DNA of 64,000 bases from Ulvibacter sp. MAR_2010_11 (GTDB taxonomy: Bacteria; Bacteroidota; Bacteroidia; Flavobacteriales; Flavobacteriaceae), in NCBI RefSeq assembly GCF_002813135.1, contig NZ_PHTY01000001.1:57501-121500 (forward strand). Direction: 5' to 3'. Each line of letters opens with the position of its first letter. Positions within the stretch are counted from its first letter, which is position 1. The notes below the pieces were generated by a model. It ran no database searches. It was not told where the DNA came from and was given only the letters and a program-made list of their open reading frames with translations. This document shows positions 27,923 through 36,585 of this stretch, piece after piece. A program made the position numbers and the translations under genes.

Positions 27923-29380
27923 ATGAAAGACATTGCTATTATCGGTTCGGGATTTGCTTCACTAGCCGCGTCCTGTTATTTGGCCAAAGCCGGTAATACT
28001 GTCACCATTTACGAAAAGAACGACACTGTTGGAGGAAGAGCCCGACAATTTATACAAGACGGCTTCACTTTCGATATAGGACCTACCTGGTACTGGATGC
28101 CGGATGTGTTTGAACGTTTCTTTTCCGATTTCAATAAAAAACCTTCCGATTATTATGAGCTTGTAAAACTGAATCCGGCCTATAGCGTCTACTTTGGCAA
28201 GAACGATTGTATTACTATTGAAGATACCCTCGAAAAAATTTGTATTGCCTTTGAAGAAGAGGCACCCGGTAGTGCACAAAAACTGCGACAGTTTATCAAT
28301 GAGGCGCAGGATAACTATGAGATTGCCATCAAAGATCTGGTCTATAGGCCGGGAGTTTCCCCTTTGGAACTTATGACCTGGGAATCACTCAGTAAAATAG
28401 GTCAGTTCTTCAGCACTATTCGCAAGGAAGTTCGCAAGGAATTTAGCAATCCAAAGCTTGTCGCAATTCTTGAATTCCCAGTACTATTTTTGGGAGCCAA
28501 ACCTTCCAACACACCTGCTTTTTACAGTTTTATGAACTATGCCGACTTCGGGTTGGGGACATTTCATCCAACAAACGGTATGTATACAGTGATAGAAGGA
28601 ATGAAAAGTCTGGCCGAAGAATTGGGAGTAGTTATTAAAACAGGTGAAATCGTAGAGAAAATTGTGGTGGAAGACAAAAAAGCCATAGGAATTTTTTCCA
28701 ATAAGCAATTAATCGCTGCCGATGTTGTGCTAAGCGGTGCCGATTACCATCATACCGAAACGCTTTTGGATAAAAGGCACAGACAATATTCTGAAAAGTA
28801 TTGGAATGCTAAAGTCTTCGCCCCCTCTGCCCTGCTCTTTTATGTAGGCTTCAGCAAAAAAATGGAGCACGTAACGCATCATACGCTTTTCTTCGATGTA
28901 GATTTTGAAGCACATTCCAAGGAAATTTACGATAGTCCGCAGTGGCCTGAAGACCCGCTCTTCTATGCCAGTTTCCCATCTATAACAGATGTTTCTGCAG
29001 CGCCTGAAGGCAAGGAGGCAGGTATATTTCTAATCCCATTGGCGCCGGGGCTTGTCGATATTCCTGAAGTTCGAGAAGAATACTTCGAAAAAATTATGAC
29101 CCGATTTGAAAAAATCACCAACCAGGAAGCTAAAAAATACGTTATATTTAAGAAATCGTTTTGTATAAACGATTTTGTAGCCGATTACAATTCGTATAAA
29201 GGAAACGCTTACGGACTGGCAAACACGCTCTTTCAAACTGCTTTTTTACGGCCAAAACTAAAAAGCAAAAGGGTGAAAAACCTATTTTTTACCGGTCAGT
29301 TGACCGTCCCGGGGCCGGGAGTGCCACCCTCACTTATTTCGGGGAAACTTGTAGCCGGACTTATAACCAAAGAAAACTAA
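27923..29380 (+). CDS. crtI: phytoene desaturase
   Basis: A 485-aa FAD enzyme that converts phytoene to lycopene. It has the N-terminal dinucleotide fold (IAIIGSGFASLAASCYLAKAGNTVTIYEKNDTVGGRARQF, residues 4-43), the GPTWYWMPDVFERFF segment and the C-terminal signature with FTGQLTVPGPGVPPSLISGKLVA. It starts 65 nt after the MerR/B12 regulator and ends 4 nt before crtB. Confidence 0.96.
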   Translation: MKDIAIIGSGFASLAASCYLAKAGNTVTIYEKNDTVGGRARQFIQDGFTFDIGPTWYWMPDVFERFFSDFNKKPSDYYELVKLNPAYSVYFGKNDCITIEDTLEKICIAFEEEAPGSAQKLRQFINEAQDNYEIAIKDLVYRPGVSPLELMTWESLSKIGQFFSTIRKEVRKEFSNPKLVAILEFPVLFLGAKPSNTPAFYSFMNYADFGLGTFHPTNGMYTVIEGMKSLAEELGVVIKTGEIVEKIVVEDKKAIGIFSNKQLIAADVVLSGADYHHTETLLDKRHRQYSEKYWNAKVFAPSALLFYVGFSKKMEHVTHHTLFFDVDFEAHSKEIYDSPQWPEDPLFYASFPSITDVSAAPEGKEAGIFLIPLAPGLVDIPEVREEYFEKIMTRFEKITNQEAKKYVIFKKSFCINDFVADYNSYKGNAYGLANTLFQTAFLRPKLKSKRVKNLFFTGQLTVPGPGVPPSLISGKLVAGLITKEN

Positions 29381-29384
29381 AATT

Positions 29385-30227
29385 GTGAAGGAATTATTCG
29401 ACATAGTATCTAAAACATGCAGCAAAAAGGTAACCCATACCTACAGTACTTCCTTCTCGCTTGCCACGCGAATGCTCGCGCCCGGCATACGGCAGGATAT
29501 CTATAATATTTATGGGTTTGTGCGATTTGCCGATGAGATTGTAGATTCGTTTCACGAGTATGATAAAGAGACCCTGTTTGATCGTTTCGAGCAGGATTTG
29601 GAATACGCGCTTTCAGAAAAAATAAGTCTGAATCCCATCCTGAATTCTTTTCAGCATAGCGTGCACACCTACGGAATTGATCGTCATTTAATCAATTCGT
29701 TTATGCAAAGTATGCGCTTTGACCTTACCAAAAAAGTGTATTCGACCAAGGCCGATTATCAAGAATACATATACGGCTCTGCCGATGTGGTGGGGCTAAT
29801 GTGCCTGAAAGTATTTGTGAAAGGTGATGCTGAAAAATTTGAACAATTAAAAGACGCCGCCATGAGTTTGGGGTCGGCATTTCAGAAGGTGAATTTTTTA
29901 CGGGATTTGAAAGAAGATTTTGAAGGCTTGAGTAGAACCTATTTCCCAAACACCAATCTGAATGCACTGGACGAGGCTTCCAAAATGGTTATTATTGACG
30001 ATATTGAAGAAGATTTTAAAAAGGGGTATCAGGGTATTTTATTATTACCCTCGGAAGCTAAATTCGGTGTTTTTATGGCGTATCGGTATTACCGACGCCT
30101 GCTGAAAAAGTTGCGTCGCACCCCTGCTATTGACATTAAAAACACACGTATTCGGGTTCCCAATTACGAAAAATTCGGACTGCTTACACGGAGTTATGTG
30201 AAGTTTCAGTTGAAGATGGTTAGGTAG
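29385..30227 (+). CDS. crtB: phytoene synthase
   Basis: A 280-aa squalene/phytoene synthase that condenses two geranylgeranyl diphosphates into phytoene. The first aspartate motif is in GFVRFADEIVDSF near residue 50. The second motif region reads NFLRDLKEDFEGLSRTYFP near residue 170 (DLKED). The start is GTG at 29385, 4 nt after the crtI stop, so the two are translationally coupled. Confidence 0.95.
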   Translation: MKELFDIVSKTCSKKVTHTYSTSFSLATRMLAPGIRQDIYNIYGFVRFADEIVDSFHEYDKETLFDRFEQDLEYALSEKISLNPILNSFQHSVHTYGIDRHLINSFMQSMRFDLTKKVYSTKADYQEYIYGSADVVGLMCLKVFVKGDAEKFEQLKDAAMSLGSAFQKVNFLRDLKEDFEGLSRTYFPNTNLNALDEASKMVIIDDIEEDFKKGYQGILLLPSEAKFGVFMAYRYYRRLLKKLRRTPAIDIKNTRIRVPNYEKFGLLTRSYVKFQLKMVR

Positions 30228-30541
30228 TGAAGGGTGAAGGGTGAAGGGTGATTAGAGAAGAGAAAAAAGAAAAAAGAGAGGAATTTAGGGCATAAAGCAT
30301 ATAAAATAGTGAACAGTGAGCGGTGAAGAGAGAATAGCCAAGAGGGAAAAGCCAAGAGGGAAAAGGGGACAGCAGTTTGATTCGCTTTACTTAAAATTTA
30401 AAACTTAAATCCCAAATCTCAAATCTACAATCGTAAATTGTGAGCGGTGAGCAGTGAAAAGGAATTAGGAATTAGGAATTAGTAATTAGAGAAATTTTAG
30501 GTATGAAGCGTATAGCTTATTGCCTATAGCTTTTAAAAACA
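30228..30541 (+). repeat. AG-rich low-complexity spacer with short tandem repeats
   Basis: This 314-nt gap between crtB and crtZ holds no gene. It is made of purine-rich short repeats: GGTGAAG units at 30229-30251, AGTGAGCGGTGAAGAG-like copies near 30316 and 30440, and four GAATTAG-type units at 30461-30489. I see no clear promoter, so crtZ may still be read from crtI. Confidence 0.6.
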
Positions 30542-30991
30542 ATGAACATATTTTTTTGGATAGTAATTTTTGTAACCACCTTTTGTGTGATGGAATTTAT
30601 GGCGTGGTTTAGTCATAAGTATATCATGCATGGTTTTTTGTGGAAGTTACACAAAGATCATCACCATAAGGATCACGGCAGCTGGTGGGAGCGCAACGAC
30701 TTTTTCTTCCTCTTTTATGCAGCGGTGAGTATTGGCTGCTTTATTGGATGGCAGTACTATGGCTTCTGGGCCGGGCTTCCTATTGGACTGGGTATTTTTG
30801 TATATGGCGTCGCCTATTTTATGGTTCACGATATTTTTATCCATCAACGTTTTAAGTTATTCAGAAATGCAGACCATTGGTACGCACGCGGAATTAGACG
30901 TGCGCATAAAATGCATCATAAACACTTGGGGAAAGAGGAAGGCGAATGCTTCGGAATGTTGTTTCCGCCGTTAAAATATTTCAAAAAATAA
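30542..30991 (+). CDS. crtZ: beta-carotene hydroxylase
   Basis: A 149-aa membrane di-iron hydroxylase that adds hydroxyl groups to beta-ionone rings, giving zeaxanthin. Histidine clusters HKYIMHG, HKDHHHKDH, HDIFIHQRF and HKMHHKHLGKEEGECFG are in the family order, with membrane segments near residues 3-22, 57-75 and 80-98. It is followed 3 nt later by a lycopene cyclase. Confidence 0.95.
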   Translation: MNIFFWIVIFVTTFCVMEFMAWFSHKYIMHGFLWKLHKDHHHKDHGSWWERNDFFFLFYAAVSIGCFIGWQYYGFWAGLPIGLGIFVYGVAYFMVHDIFIHQRFKLFRNADHWYARGIRRAHKMHHKHLGKEEGECFGMLFPPLKYFKK

Positions 30992-30994
30992 GGA

Positions 30995-31690
30995 ATGAAG
31001 TATCTGTACCTTTATTTAAATATAGGCTCTTTCCTTATTCCGTTTCTTTTCAGCTTTCATCCAAAACTTAAATTCTACCGTAAGTGGAAATCACTTTTCC
31101 CGGCCATCGCTATTATGATGGGCGTGTTTATAACCTGGGACATTATTTTCACGCAACAAGGCATTTGGGGGTTTAACGAGGCGTATGTTTCGGGATTATA
31201 CCTTTTTAACCTTCCGATTGAAGAATGGCTCTTTTTTATATGCATCCCCTATGCCTGCATCTTTACACATTATGCCTTGCAGTATTTTTTTCCGAAGTTT
31301 AGCTTTTCAGAAAAAACAACCAATGTCATTTATATAAGTCTGCTTACCCTATTAATTCTAACGCTTTGGTACACCTACGACCGCTGGTACACCCTAATAA
31401 ATTTCAGCTATACCATTTTGCTGCTGGGCTGGGTTTACAACACAAACAGGAAGCTTTTAAGCAGCTTCTTCCCTACTTTTATAGTGATTCTACTACCCTT
31501 TTTTATTGTCAACGGAATTTTAACCGGAAGCGGACCGGAAGCACCGGTTGTTTGGTATAATGACGCTGAAAATTTGGGCATTCGCATTGTAACGATTCCT
31601 ATTGAAGATACTATGTATGCCTTGAGTATGTTGCTAACCGTTTTAGTTTTTACTGAAAAATTCGAAAAAAAGAAACGGGTTGTCGTTTGA
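30995..31690 (+). CDS. lycopene cyclase (CrtYc/Yd-type fusion)
   Basis: A 231-aa integral membrane cyclase that closes beta rings on lycopene. It has about seven helices and carries the lycopene cyclase domain motif twice: LNLPIEEWLFFICIP near residue 77 and VTIPIEDTMYALSM near residue 203 (PIE-D/E). It completes the path phytoene - lycopene - beta-carotene - zeaxanthin together with crtB, crtI and crtZ. Confidence 0.92.
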   Translation: MKYLYLYLNIGSFLIPFLFSFHPKLKFYRKWKSLFPAIAIMMGVFITWDIIFTQQGIWGFNEAYVSGLYLFNLPIEEWLFFICIPYACIFTHYALQYFFPKFSFSEKTTNVIYISLLTLLILTLWYTYDRWYTLINFSYTILLLGWVYNTNRKLLSSFFPTFIVILLPFFIVNGILTGSGPEAPVVWYNDAENLGIRIVTIPIEDTMYALSMLLTVLVFTEKFEKKKRVVV

Positions 31691-31735
31691 TTTCTTCCTT
31701 CAATTGTCTTATTTTTAAACATTCACTCCCCGGTT

Positions 31736-31764
31736 TATAGTTTTTTGAAATAACTAAAACTATA
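31736..31764 (+). promoter_or_regulatory. inverted repeat just before the recombinase start
   Basis: TATAGTTTT (31736-31744) and AAAACTATA (31756-31764) form a perfect 9-bp inverted repeat with an 11-bp spacer, ending 3 nt before the ATG. It could be an operator controlling the recombinase or a translation-masking hairpin. Confidence 0.5.
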
Positions 31765-31767
31765 CCG

Positions 31768-32967
31768 ATGAAAATAACCTTAGAGCCCTTTGTTCACAGG
31801 GGTATTAGTGCCGTTGGCATTCGATTTTCCTTTAATTTTGAATTGAAAGAGTACCTCAAAAAATTTGATGGCATACGATGGAGTCAGACCCACCGGTGTT
31901 TTTATGTTCGCAATACCGCGATGGTTCTGGCAGCTCTTGTAAAGTATTTAAAAGCCGAAAACTACGTTCCCGATTTGGAAGCGTTCGAAAGTAAAAAGCG
32001 TAGAAAAAGACGTTTTGTGCGACAACCGGGGCAGATACTTCCTGCTTTAAAGCCCCACAATGTTTTGGTGTATCAAAACTACATCAAGTATTTACAGGGA
32101 AAGCGTTACAGTGAGAGTACGGTTGCCGTTTACGGGGGATTTGTACAGGAATTTTTACAATTTACAGGGAACAAACCCACCGCAGATCTTACTGAAAATG
32201 ATGTGCGTTTGTATATAGAATGGGCTGTAAAAACCCTGAATTACGCCATAAGTACACATCGGCAGTTGGTGGGCGCCATAAAGCAATTCGCTTTTTTCTA
32301 TCCTGCCTGCGCTATAGACCCGGAAAAACTGAACAGGCCACGAAAGGACCATAAGCTTCCTACTGTTTTGAGCAAGGAAGAAGTGATAGAAATTTTGCGG
32401 GTAACCCGAAATTTGAAGCATAGAACGGCATTGGCATTATTGTATTCTTCGGGGTTACGCGTAGGGGAGGCAATTAATTTGAAATTGAATTGTTTTGATT
32501 TTGAGCGGAAGCAGTTACATATTAAAAACAGCAAAGGCCGCAGTGACCGGATGGTGATTTTGGCAGATAGTTTTATTCCGTTGTTTCAAAATTATTATAT
32601 GACGTATCAACCGAAGGTATTTTTTATTGAAAATCCGAATGGCGGAAAATACAGTGCGGGGACGATACGCACTTTTTTAAAACAAAGTTGTAAATTAGCC
32701 GGGATCACTAAGTTGGTGACGCCGCATACGTTGCGGCATAGTTACGCGACGCATTTGTTGGAGAATGGCACCGATTTGCGGTATATACAGGTGTTGTTGG
32801 GGCATAGCAGGCCGGAGACGACGATGATTTACACGCATGTGGCGCAGCGGTATTTACAGGCAATAAGGAGTCCGTTAGACACTACGTTGTTATCGATGTC
32901 CCGGGATAAGGATCATGGAAATCCGTTTTTATCCGATGGCCTGTCCGGGATAAAAGCTATAAAATAA
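31768..32967 (+). CDS. tyrosine recombinase adjacent to the cassette array (integron-integrase-like)
   Basis: A 399-aa site-specific recombinase. Residues 1-95 are an extra N-terminal part (WSQTHRCFYVRN) not found in Xer or IntI, with a basic linker KKRRKRRFVRQ. A SAM-like core-binding domain follows (about 100-190), then the catalytic domain. Catalytic residues are R in SGLRVGE, K in the NSKGRSDR hairpin, HTLRH, H in LLGHSRPETT, and the nucleophile Y in TMIYTHV. The ending TTMIYTHVAQRYLQAIRSPLD closely resembles integron integrases. However, only about 88 residues lie between SGLR and HTLRH, so the IntI-specific insertion is absent. It is co-oriented with the cassettes and ends 13 nt before the first cassette core. 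Confidence 0.9.
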   Translation: MKITLEPFVHRGISAVGIRFSFNFELKEYLKKFDGIRWSQTHRCFYVRNTAMVLAALVKYLKAENYVPDLEAFESKKRRKRRFVRQPGQILPALKPHNVLVYQNYIKYLQGKRYSESTVAVYGGFVQEFLQFTGNKPTADLTENDVRLYIEWAVKTLNYAISTHRQLVGAIKQFAFFYPACAIDPEKLNRPRKDHKLPTVLSKEEVIEILRVTRNLKHRTALALLYSSGLRVGEAINLKLNCFDFERKQLHIKNSKGRSDRMVILADSFIPLFQNYYMTYQPKVFFIENPNGGKYSAGTIRTFLKQSCKLAGITKLVTPHTLRHSYATHLLENGTDLRYIQVLLGHSRPETTMIYTHVAQRYLQAIRSPLDTTLLSMSRDKDHGNPFLSDGLSGIKAIK

Positions 32968-32990
32968 AACATATAACACGTTGTGCTTAA
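32966..32990 (+). promoter_or_regulatory. candidate primary insertion site (attI-like)
   Basis: Immediately after the recombinase stop, AACATATAACAC precedes the first core GTTGTGCTTA (G at 32980). There is no palindrome on the left side of this core, unlike every later junction, as expected of an attI-type site next to the recombinase. The boundary is inferred from the first cassette. Confidence 0.45.
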
Positions 32991-33002
32991 TTTACGAACT
33001 GA

Positions 33003-33491
33003 ATGAACAAAGAGAATGTTTTACTTATAATTTGGATAATTTTCGGATTTGTCTTTATAACAGCAATTGATTCTCTACTATATCTTTTTACTCATCTAAT
33101 ATACTTTGTAGAATCTGAATTAAGATTGTCATATAGTTTCCTTCAATACTCAATTCCATCAATTACATTCATCGCGTATATTTCAACAACATTTTTAATT
33201 CTAAAAAGAATCAAAGCTAAGTCAGATTCGGAGGGAATTTATTTGAGAAATTTTCCAAAAAAGACATTCATAATTCTTGCTCTTATTGCAATCTTTCTAA
33301 ATCCAATTACGAATAAACTTTCTGGACTTTACGCAGAGCATAATGCTTATATACAAAGCGGGAGTTCAAGTGAATTTATATCTTTCTACGGTTGGATGCA
33401 TTTCGGAATTGGATTTTCAAGATGGGTCGTTCTTATAGTTTTGGTTTTTGTGTATATGAATAAAATCAAAGATGACCGATTAAAAAACTAA
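33003..33491 (+). CDS. cassette 1: membrane protein, unknown
   Basis: A 162-aa protein with four predicted membrane helices (residues 5-30, 45-64, 80-98 and 135-154) and no recognised family. It starts 22 nt after the cassette core and its TAA stop is the first three bases of the closing TAAGCACAAC box. As the cassette nearest the recombinase, it should be the most recently acquired if insertion is polar. Confidence 0.75.
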   Translation: MNKENVLLIIWIIFGFVFITAIDSLLYLFTHLIYFVESELRLSYSFLQYSIPSITFIAYISTTFLILKRIKAKSDSEGIYLRNFPKKTFIILALIAIFLNPITNKLSGLYAEHNAYIQSGSSSEFISFYGWMHFGIGFSRWVVLIVLVFVYMNKIKDDRLKN

Positions 33492-33693
33492 GCACAACAT
33501 CACCTATAACTGCAATGCTAACTTTGTAGATAGAACGAAAAGTCAAACAAATAATGTACTTTTAACTAACCGAAAAATATAAACTAGCGGCTTTGCCATT
33601 GCTCCGAAACGCACGCTGACGCTTCCAACCGGGCTTCGCCCGTTTCTCTAGCCGAGGCTGCCGCAGGCGCACCGCACCATAGCTGCGAGCGTT
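33489..33693 (+). repeat. attC-like site 1 (class A)
   Basis: TAAGCACAAC pairs 10/10 with the start of cassette 1. The stem is AAC-ATC-ACCTATAAC... / ...CATAGCT-GCGAGC-GTT. The GC-rich loop has an internal GGGC-TTC-GCCC hairpin. It lacks the roughly 30-bp CCTGAGCGAAGTCGAAGGG block found in most other class A copies. Confidence 0.75.
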
Positions 33694-33753
33694 GGCGGTA
33701 ATTGAAAAAAAATAAAAACATAAATTCATAAAAACGAACAATAAAAAAGCTTT

Positions 33754-34374
33754 ATGAGTAAAATCATCTTCGACAGCGGAATTTCACTTGATGGTTTTTT
33801 TGCAGGTGACAATAGAAGCCCAAAAAATCCAATGGGTGGCGTTTCAGGAAAACTACACCAGTGGATGTTTATTCAAAAAGCATTTTGGAAACACATCAAA
33901 ATGCAAGGCGGTGAAGAATATGGTACGGACAGTAAATTAATTGACGAAGTGTTTGCACGGACTGGCTCTTACATCATGGGAAAACGAATGTTTGAAGAAG
34001 GCGAAGTCGTTTGGGCAGAAGATTTATACGAAGCAGATGTTTATGTACTCACTCACGAAAAAAGAGAACCCTGGGTTCAAAAAGGTACAACAACTTTTTA
34101 TTTCATCAATGACGGAATAGAAAGTGCGTTGGAAAAAGCAAAACAATCAGCTCAGGGAAAAGACATTAGAATACAAGGTGGTGCGAATACTATTCAACAA
34201 TTTCTTAATGCAGGACTTGTTGATGAATTTTTTATTCACATAGCACCAGTTTTCTTGGGTAGTGGAATTAGATTATTTGACGGAATCGACAAAAACAAGT
34301 ATAACCTTGAAATTTTGGAAGTAATACCATCTGACTTGACGACACATTTGAGATATAAGCTGACAAAAAAATAG
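33754..34374 (+). CDS. cassette 2: dihydrofolate reductase family (RibD C-terminal-like) protein
   Basis: A 206-aa reductase fold protein. The N-terminal strand IIFDSGISLDGFFAGDN, the GSYIMGKRMFEEGE segment near residue 70, the GGAN nucleotide loop IRIQGGANTIQQFLNAGLVDEFFIHIAPVFLGSGIRLF and the C-terminus are typical of the RibD_C/DHFR superfamily found as orphan 'dihydrofolate reductase family' proteins. It is not a classical DfrA. The substrate is unknown. It starts 62 nt after its cassette core. Confidence 0.88.
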   Translation: MSKIIFDSGISLDGFFAGDNRSPKNPMGGVSGKLHQWMFIQKAFWKHIKMQGGEEYGTDSKLIDEVFARTGSYIMGKRMFEEGEVVWAEDLYEADVYVLTHEKREPWVQKGTTTFYFINDGIESALEKAKQSAQGKDIRIQGGANTIQQFLNAGLVDEFFIHIAPVFLGSGIRLFDGIDKNKYNLEILEVIPSDLTTHLRYKLTKK

Positions 34375-34381
34375 GAACAAC

Positions 34382-34610
34382 TACCGCCAACATCACCTAT
34401 AGCTGCATTGCTAAGTTGGTTAGGTTAATGAAAAATCGCACAATTTTACTTACATTTAGCTAACCGAAAAATATAAACTAGCGGCTTTGCAATCGCTCCG
34501 AAACGCATGCTGACGCTTCCAACCGGGCTCCGCCCGTTGTTCTTGCCAAGGCTGCCGCAGGCGCACCGACCTGTCCTGAGCGAAGTCGAAGGGCCATAGC
34601 TGCGAGCGTT
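34382..34610 (+). repeat. attC-like site 2 (class A)
   Basis: TACCGCCAAC pairs 10/10 with the start of cassette 2 (GTTGGCGGTA). The stem is AAC-ATC-ACCTATAGC / GGCCATAGCT-GCGAGC-GTT. The loop includes CCTGAGCGAAGTCGAAGGG. Confidence 0.78.
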
Positions 34611-34632
34611 GTGAGTAATTAAAACCAAATAG

Positions 34633-35520
34633 ATGAAGAAATATAAAAAAATTAATCTGACCGTTATTTCCCTTTTTATTTTAGTATCAGTCAAAGCTCA
34701 AATAATAGATGTACATCTTCACAGTTACACTGATGCAGATTATTGGGGAGGTCGAGTGCATCCAACAGGAATTGAATCCCCTAAAACTGCTGATGAACAT
34801 TTAAAGAAGACAATTGCTCTTATGGACAAGCATCAAATAGAGTATGCTGTTGTAAGTGGTTCTATAGAGAGTATAGAGAAATATGTTAAAGCAGATTCAA
34901 GGTTTATTCCCGGATATATGGATAGTGAACAGCTAATTCCAATAGACAGGTTTGAACTTCTAATAAAGGAAGGGAAAATAAAAGTATTTGGCGAAGTCTC
35001 CGGTGTCTATTATGGACGTCCGTTAAATGATCCTATTTACTCACCTTATCTTGAGATTTGTGAGAAATACGAGATCCCAGTTGCTTATCATACTGGTGGT
35101 GGCCCACCAATGACCCCTTACAGATGCTGTCCAAATTTTAGAATCACATTAGGAGACCCATATCTTGTTGAAGATGTACTTGTTAAATTTCCGAAATTAC
35201 AACTTTATTTAATGCATGGTGGAGAAGTATACTTTGAAAATTCGGTAAGAATGATGAAAATGTACAGCCATTTGTATATCGATTTAGGCGTTATTTTATG
35301 GGTTGATCCTATTATTAAAGATTATGGAGTTAGACTACTTAAATTAGCTCAAAAAGCCAATGTACTAGATCGAGTTATGTTTGGTACTGATCAAATGGTT
35401 TGGCCTGGTGCTATTTCTAAATCAATTGAATTCATAAATTCTTTGGATTTTTTAAGTGAGGATGAAAAAAGAATGATTTTATATAATAATGCCAAAACAT
35501 TCTTAAAAATTTCTAAATAA
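34633..35520 (+). CDS. cassette 3: exported amidohydrolase (Amidohydro_2 type)
   Basis: A 295-aa TIM-barrel metal hydrolase with a signal peptide (residues 1-22, ending SVKAQ). Metal ligands are visible: IIDVHLHSY (first HxH), YHTGGG near residue 155, LMHGGE near residue 197 and MFGTDQMVWPG near residue 250 (final aspartate). It belongs with the amidohydrolase 2 (ACMSD-like) proteins. The substrate is unknown. The start is 24 nt after the core, and the stop is followed at once by the closing box. Confidence 0.87.
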   Translation: MKKYKKINLTVISLFILVSVKAQIIDVHLHSYTDADYWGGRVHPTGIESPKTADEHLKKTIALMDKHQIEYAVVSGSIESIEKYVKADSRFIPGYMDSEQLIPIDRFELLIKEGKIKVFGEVSGVYYGRPLNDPIYSPYLEICEKYEIPVAYHTGGGPPMTPYRCCPNFRITLGDPYLVEDVLVKFPKLQLYLMHGGEVYFENSVRMMKMYSHLYIDLGVILWVDPIIKDYGVRLLKLAQKANVLDRVMFGTDQMVWPGAISKSIEFINSLDFLSEDEKRMILYNNAKTFLKISK

Positions 35521-35521
35521 C

Positions 35522-35683
35522 TACTCACAACACCGTATATAATTTATTGCTAGTTCTAGCCTACTTACGAAAATTGCTGGCGCCAGTTCGCACTTCGTGC
35601 TCGTGTCTCGCGGATTTTCTATTCGGTTTGTATTTGCTAAATTAGGTGCTTAAAAGACGCAACAAACCATATACAAAAACGTT
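35522..35683 (+). repeat. attC-like site 3 (class C)
   Basis: TACTCACAAC pairs 10/10 with the start of cassette 3 (GTTGTGAGTA). The stem is AAC-ACC-GTATATAAT / ACCATATAC-AAAAAC-GTT. The loop carries CTGGCGCCAG and a CGCACTTCGTGCTCG hairpin. Confidence 0.75.
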
Positions 35684-35693
35684 GCCATTAATT

Positions 35694-36332
35694 ATGAAAA
35701 TCAAACTGCTAATAATAATATTCGGGTTTTTATTTTGTATTCCTGTGGTCAATGCTCAGAATGACAATTTGGAACCAGTTGAAAGTATATTTGATGATTA
35801 TGACTTCCTTTTTGAATACTACTCCCACGTCAGAAAAATTTTAATGAATGGAATGTCTGACTATCCAGAAGTTCGCTTTTTAATAATTCCTTCCTTTTCA
35901 CCAGAAGAAGTTGTCTCTATTGCCAAAGAGAATGAAGTTTATTTTATCGTTCATCATAAAATGGAAAAGAGTATCTGGTATACTGAAAAGAATAAGAACA
36001 AAATTCAAGTACAAAAGAAAAAAGTTGAGATATCAAAACCCGATGTATTACTCTTTAAAGAGTTATTTAAACAAGCCATAAAAAATCGAAAATATCCTGA
36101 CAAAGAAATTATGGGAAATGATGGAGTTAATTACTACTTTTCGGTTGCAGACGCTCACCCATTGAAAACGGGAACCGTCTGGTCACCGAAACCGGGAAGC
36201 AAGATGGATAGACTTAAAGAAATTGGGTATGCTCTAATAAATTTAGTGAAAGAGACGGATTCTGGAAGAATAGCAAAACCAAATTCAGAACTGATTGAAC
36301 AAATAAAAAAATTGACAATTGAGTTAAAATAA
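35694..36332 (+). CDS. cassette 4: exported protein, unknown
   Basis: A 212-aa protein with a signal peptide (MKIKLLIIIFGFLFCIPVVNAQ). I do not recognise the mature part, which is mixed alpha/beta with a basic central stretch. I start at the ATG at 35694, 13 nt after the core. The longer open frame from 35646 begins inside the preceding recombination site and would bury the signal peptide. Confidence 0.78.
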   Translation: MKIKLLIIIFGFLFCIPVVNAQNDNLEPVESIFDDYDFLFEYYSHVRKILMNGMSDYPEVRFLIIPSFSPEEVVSIAKENEVYFIVHHKMEKSIWYTEKNKNKIQVQKKKVEISKPDVLLFKELFKQAIKNRKYPDKEIMGNDGVNYYFSVADAHPLKTGTVWSPKPGSKMDRLKEIGYALINLVKETDSGRIAKPNSELIEQIKKLTIELK

Positions 36333-36333
36333 C

Positions 36334-36561
36334 TAATGGCAACATCACCTATAACTGCAGTGCTAAGATGGTTAAAAGAATTAAGTTTCCTACTTCAAAA
36401 TAATATCTTAACTTTCTGAAAAATAACCAAAGCGGCTTTGCCATTGCTCCGAAACGCACGCTGACGCTTCCAACCGGGCTTCGCCCGTTTCTCTAGCCGA
36501 GGCTGCCGCAGGCGCACCGACCTGTCCTGAGCGAAGTCGAAGGGCCATAGCTGCGAGCGTT
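36334..36561 (+). repeat. attC-like site 4 (class A)
   Basis: TAATGGCAAC pairs 10/10 with the start of cassette 4 (GTTGCCATTA). The stem is AAC-ATC-ACCTATAAC / GGCCATAGCT-GCGAGC-GTT, with the long GC-rich loop. Confidence 0.78.
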
Positions 36562-36585
36562 AGCAAAAATTTAATACCAACCGAA

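Noticed and set aside
34446-34694. Minus-strand open frames lying over the GC-rich sites (also at 36408-36617, 40907-41098, 42704-42898 and 53427-53655)
   Set aside because: They read through the palindromic sites and share the same peptide (for example SLRTGRCAC) only because the repeats are similar. There is no start signal and no family.
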